From Gemmatimonadaceae bacterium (GTDB lineage Bacteria; Gemmatimonadota; Gemmatimonadetes; Gemmatimonadales; Gemmatimonadaceae), in the NCBI GenBank assembly GCA_025930755.1, contig JAICOJ010000028.1:1-32693 (forward strand): a stretch of 32,693 nucleotides of DNA, in the 5' to 3' direction. The position numbers and the translations under genes are program-made. The notes beneath the pieces are model-generated. The model searched no databases, was not told the origin of the DNA, and was given only the letters and a program-made list of their open reading frames with translations. Each line of letters begins with the position of its first letter. Position 1 is the first letter of the stretch. Of this stretch, positions 30,501 through 32,693 are shown piece by piece.

Positions 30501-32693
30501 GGCATCGGACGGCGTGATGCCGAGGTCGCGCAGCTCGACCTGGGTACGTGTCCAGGAAAGGTCGAGCGCGCGCTGCGCCGCGTAGGGCTCATCGTAGCGA
30601 TCCACCAGCTCGATGGCGCGTTCGCGACTCTCCGCCATGAGGGTCGTGAACGCCACCCGTGCCGAGCCACCGGCGGGTATCGTCACCCGCACGCGCAGCG
30701 CGAACACCGGATCGAGTACCGCACCGGTGGTGTTCGACAACGGCCCCGGTGTGTCGAGCGCAACGGGCGCGCGCGGCGTGCGACCTCGGCCAAGGAATCG
30801 TGCGCGATCGGTTTCACACGTGATCGCGGAGCGCAGGTGCGATTCCACCGCGAGGACGTGCGCCCCCCAAAGCGTCTTCTCGGTGGAGCCTCTCGGACGA
30901 CGGCTCGCCAGGATCGCGGAGTGCTCGGGGAGCCACTCCGTCTGGACGAACAGATTCGTGAACGCCGGGTGAGCGCGGTCGCCGTCGATCGATCCGATGA
31001 CGACTTCGGAGTAGCTGGTGACCTCGACCTGCCGCTCCTCACCGGAGCGATTGGTGACGATGACACGACGGACTTCGGCGCCGTCGTCAGGCACGACGGC
31101 GATCTCGGTCGTCGTCTCCAGATCGCCATCCTGGCGGTGGAACATCACACGGTCGAGCGCGAAGACCGCGCTGTAGCTGTCAGCGGGGGCGGCGAGCGGC
31201 TGGTGTCCCACCGACCAGGCGAGATCGGAGGTGAGATCGCGCACGTAGCAGAACTGTCCGTAGTGATCGCGCGTTCCGTCGTTGCGCCACCGCGTGACCG
31301 CCAGACCGTTCGCGCGCGAGTAGCCGCAGCCGGCTGCGGTGACCATGATCGCGTACGGTGCGTTGCCGAGCAGCGCGATACGCGGCTGCGGCGTGTCGGG
31401 CGACGTGAACTCGCGCACCGCGGGGCGCTCGGATTCCCCCGGTGTTCGCACGCCCTCCGACTGCGGCTGCTGCGCCTCCTGCCACACGAATCGCCGGGGA
31501 ATGCGCTCGAAGAGCAGGAGCTCGGCGGCGCGCACCATCGGGTCGCGATGGAAGCGCTGCTGCCACCGCAGCTGCGTCAGCATGTTCGTCAACGAGGCGA
31601 GCCCCATTCCCAGATGGTGCGCCATGAATGCGCGGACGACACCAAATCGGGAGCCTTCGGGTCGCGTCCAGTCGAGCGCATCCCGGAAGCCGAAGCTGCC
31701 GAGCGCACCAAGCTCTTCGAGAGCCGCCGCGTTACGCAGCGCGGCATGCGGCTCCACGTGCATCGCCAGCAGCGTGGCGTACGGGGCGACGACGAGATCC
31801 TTCGCGAGTCCGCGCTTGAGCGCGAGATCGGGCACGCCGAAGGCGCGGTACTGATACGTGCCCGCCCGGTCCCGCAGGTTGTACGCCGATTCGGAGATTC
31901 CCCACGGGACACCGCGCTCGTGCGCATATGTCATGTGGCGGCGCACCGCTCCCTGATACGTCTGGTCGAGCAAGGTGAACGGATACGACCGCATGACGAG
32001 GAGCGGCATGAGATACTCGAACATGCTGCCGCTCCACGACACGAGCGCCGTCGCTCCGGACCGTTGCGTGAGGGTGCGTCCGAGCCGGAACCAGTGCTCC
32101 ACCGGGACGTCGTCCTTCGCGATGGCGATGAAGCTCGCCAGGCGAGCCTCCGACGCCAGCAGATCGTAGAAGGAGTTGTCGAGACCGCCGCGCGACACAT
32201 CGTACCCGATCGAGAAGAGCTTGCGACGGCTGTCGAAGAGAAAGCGGAAGTCCATCTCCATCGCGTAGTCGTGGGCGCGATTGGCCAACACCGCGAGGCG
32301 GCCCGTCTGCTCGGAGAGGATGGTGGAGTCCGCTGCCAGCGTCCCGATCGGCGCTCCCATCGATGACGGCTTCGCGCCGACCGCCGCCAGCTCGGCACGG
32401 TGTCGCTCGGCGAGCGCCGTCGCCCAGTCGAGCCACGCGACCGCCTTCGCGAGTGTCTCGCGCGCGGCGCCGGCGCGTCGAAGCGCATCGGCGGTCTCGC
32501 GTGTCTCTCTGACGACGCGCTCCAGCAGCGGTACTGGATCGGCCGTCGCCGCTTCTCTCGCGATGGTCGCGCGCAGCGTCCGGGCCCACCGAGTGGCATC
32601 CGTCACCGCCCGCCACGCCACCGGGTCTCCGACGCGTCCCGCGGACAGGGGCTCCTTGGCGGCATCCTCGGCGAGGGCCAACGCCGCCTGCAA
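27570..32693 (-). CDS. Cyclic beta-1,2-glucan synthase (NdvB/ChvB type), C-terminal part
   Basis: The 1707 codons seen are the C-terminal part; the frame has no start in the window and continues past the right edge. Full-length NdvB/ChvB proteins are about 2800 residues, and their N-terminal glucosyltransferase domain would lie outside. Visible from the N-side are a glucoamylase-like cyclisation domain (about 145-420; FRFLFDSRRKLFSIGYD, GALGSFGFRDALDW), carbohydrate-binding beta domains, and a GH94-type phosphorylase-like domain (about 950-1690) with WWHPPEGRGIRTRFSDD and GDWNDGMNR, the segment that holds the acid Asp in GH94. It would make or trim periplasmic cyclic glucan, used in osmoadaptation. 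The stop (TAA) is at 27570-27572. A GH94-only enzyme is less likely, because the cyclisation domain is present. Confidence 0.9.
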   Translation of the reverse strand: MQAALALAEDAAKEPLSAGRVGDPVAWRAVTDATRWARTLRATIAREAATADPVPLLERVVRETRETADALRRAGAARETLAKAVAWLDWATALAERHRAELAAVGAKPSSMGAPIGTLAADSTILSEQTGRLAVLANRAHDYAMEMDFRFLFDSRRKLFSIGYDVSRGGLDNSFYDLLASEARLASFIAIAKDDVPVEHWFRLGRTLTQRSGATALVSWSGSMFEYLMPLLVMRSYPFTLLDQTYQGAVRRHMTYAHERGVPWGISESAYNLRDRAGTYQYRAFGVPDLALKRGLAKDLVVAPYATLLAMHVEPHAALRNAAALEELGALGSFGFRDALDWTRPEGSRFGVVRAFMAHHLGMGLASLTNMLTQLRWQQRFHRDPMVRAAELLLFERIPRRFVWQEAQQPQSEGVRTPGESERPAVREFTSPDTPQPRIALLGNAPYAIMVTAAGCGYSRANGLAVTRWRNDGTRDHYGQFCYVRDLTSDLAWSVGHQPLAAPADSYSAVFALDRVMFHRQDGDLETTTEIAVVPDDGAEVRRVIVTNRSGEERQVEVTSYSEVVIGSIDGDRAHPAFTNLFVQTEWLPEHSAILASRRPRGSTEKTLWGAHVLAVESHLRSAITCETDRARFLGRGRTPRAPVALDTPGPLSNTTGAVLDPVFALRVRVTIPAGGSARVAFTTLMAESRERAIELVDRYDEPYAAQRALDLSWTRTQVELRDLGITPSDAALYQELAGHLLHGHPALRPSPPTVTSSKPALQSLWAMGLSGDWPILLAMIEAPEGLPTVRQLLDAHQYLRLKGMTFDLLLVNTRPASYLQELNEAITTTVMSSAEAGLVDRGGGVHIRRRDIISEEDWAVVRAVARVHVRCDGTRLDSVLDLPETGLREPSVARLERAAYAIRPAQKAIQAPTAVEHQFDATGNYRMTLRGDALPPAPWANVIANERAGCCITEAGAGFAWVDNSQYFRLTPWYNDPVTDPPGEVLYIREEDSGALWTPTPTPIRHETEYVVTHGAGFSTFQHVHREVESMLHVGVAERDPVKITRLRLTNRTRKKKRLTVTYFAEWTLGVQREHTQHQVVTDYDRKLGAILARNMTDAPFAGMVAFAALSERVHTWTADRREFLGRHGDASDPAALREAGALLHETAGAAIDPCAALQCVVDLKPGETREIIALLGADHGEAAVRDLLGRHRSVQQAAAELDRQLASWDRLLSAVVVKTPDPGLDVMVNRWLLYQALACRIWGRSAVYQSSGAYGFRDQLQDVMALVYAEPAIARAHILRAASRQFVEGDVQHWWHPPEGRGIRTRFSDDLAWLPLVVDHYVRVTGDASVLDESVPFLEMRPLAPDEHEVFDLPGISAERATVYEHCLRALRRAATKGDHGLPLIGIGDWNDGMNRVGIEGKGESVWMGWFLATIMRSFARYARDRGHAGVWEWLETTANEYVAAVEGTSWDGEWYRRAYFDDGTPLGSHANDECKIDSLAQTWGVISGAADPERARTAMSSLERHLVDNHHGIIRLLTPAFDKTPNDPGYIKGYLPGVRENGAQYTHAALWVVLATAMMGNDERALALWQMINPLSHTGDATGVATYKVEPYVVAADVYTAEGHIGRGGWTWYTGSASWMYRVALEAILGFRKTGDTLRLEPCVPSGWPGFTIEYRYGASRYTIEVKMSGDAPGVTVDGRRIEGDAIPLVDDGHGHSVLVEVRQ

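Noticed and set aside
30459-32366. Plus-strand open frame of 635 codons opposite the glucan synthase
   Set aside because: A shadow of a strongly conserved minus-strand gene; no family features and Arg-heavy composition.

Overview
The window is high-GC bacterial chromosome (about two thirds G+C by eye) with compact genes. Many products are exported lipoproteins or outer-membrane proteins. An OmpA protein with calcium-type repeats, a CBM9/DUF5916 outer-membrane protein, an RND pump and a cyclic beta-1,2-glucan synthase indicate a diderm. The mix is most like Gemmatimonadota; that placement is an inference from gene content and style, not from a marker gene. No rRNA, tRNA, CRISPR array, phage gene or transposase was seen.

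Layout. 219-1610: OmpA/TSP3 porin-like protein. 1635-2030: broken remnant of a DUF5916 gene. 2260-7780: tightly coupled efflux operon in the order RND pump, TolC-like channel, membrane-fusion lipoprotein. 8004-11112: Ig-like/LVIVD propeller protein and a serine hydrolase. 11240-12838 (minus): HELGH-motif lipoprotein and a tandem cupredoxin-like lipoprotein. 13072-13323: GlsB/YeaQ-type membrane protein. 13421-14464 (minus): S9-type hydrolase. 14579-17436: two-gene operon of an N-acyl-D-amino-acid deacylase and an M20 peptidase, both lipoproteins. 17539-20200: DUF4097 protein, small lipoprotein, 60-residue C2H2 zinc-finger protein, GSP26-type flavin protein. 20339-24059: NamZ-type muramidase and intact DUF5916 protein. 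24254-27449: histidine kinase, OmpR-type regulator and a receiver-less OmpR-type DNA-binding protein. 27570 to the right edge (minus): C-terminal 1707 residues of a cyclic beta-1,2-glucan synthase. The common theme is the cell envelope: efflux, wall turnover, peptide and D-amino-acid scavenging, periplasmic glucan, and envelope-type signalling.

The most unusual signal lies between the genes. Most intergenic spaces hold an array of degenerate tandem units of exactly 7 or exactly 9 nt, usually facing an inverted copy so that a long hairpin can form. About sixteen loci were found, in roughly eight sequence families (for example GAGGAAC, GTTCGCA, TGACTCC, GTCGAGGTG, GGTCCTCGG). One locus is a perfect 41-bp inverted repeat. 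Many arrays begin within a few bases of a stop codon, and some run into the 5' ends of genes. A second DNA-level signal is the heptamer CGTTAGG, seen twelve times in either orientation, which accounts for most of the rare TTA codons.

Limits: protein families were assigned by reading motifs, with no database search. Starts were chosen from signal peptides, ribosome-binding sites and overlaps. Counts were made by eye.
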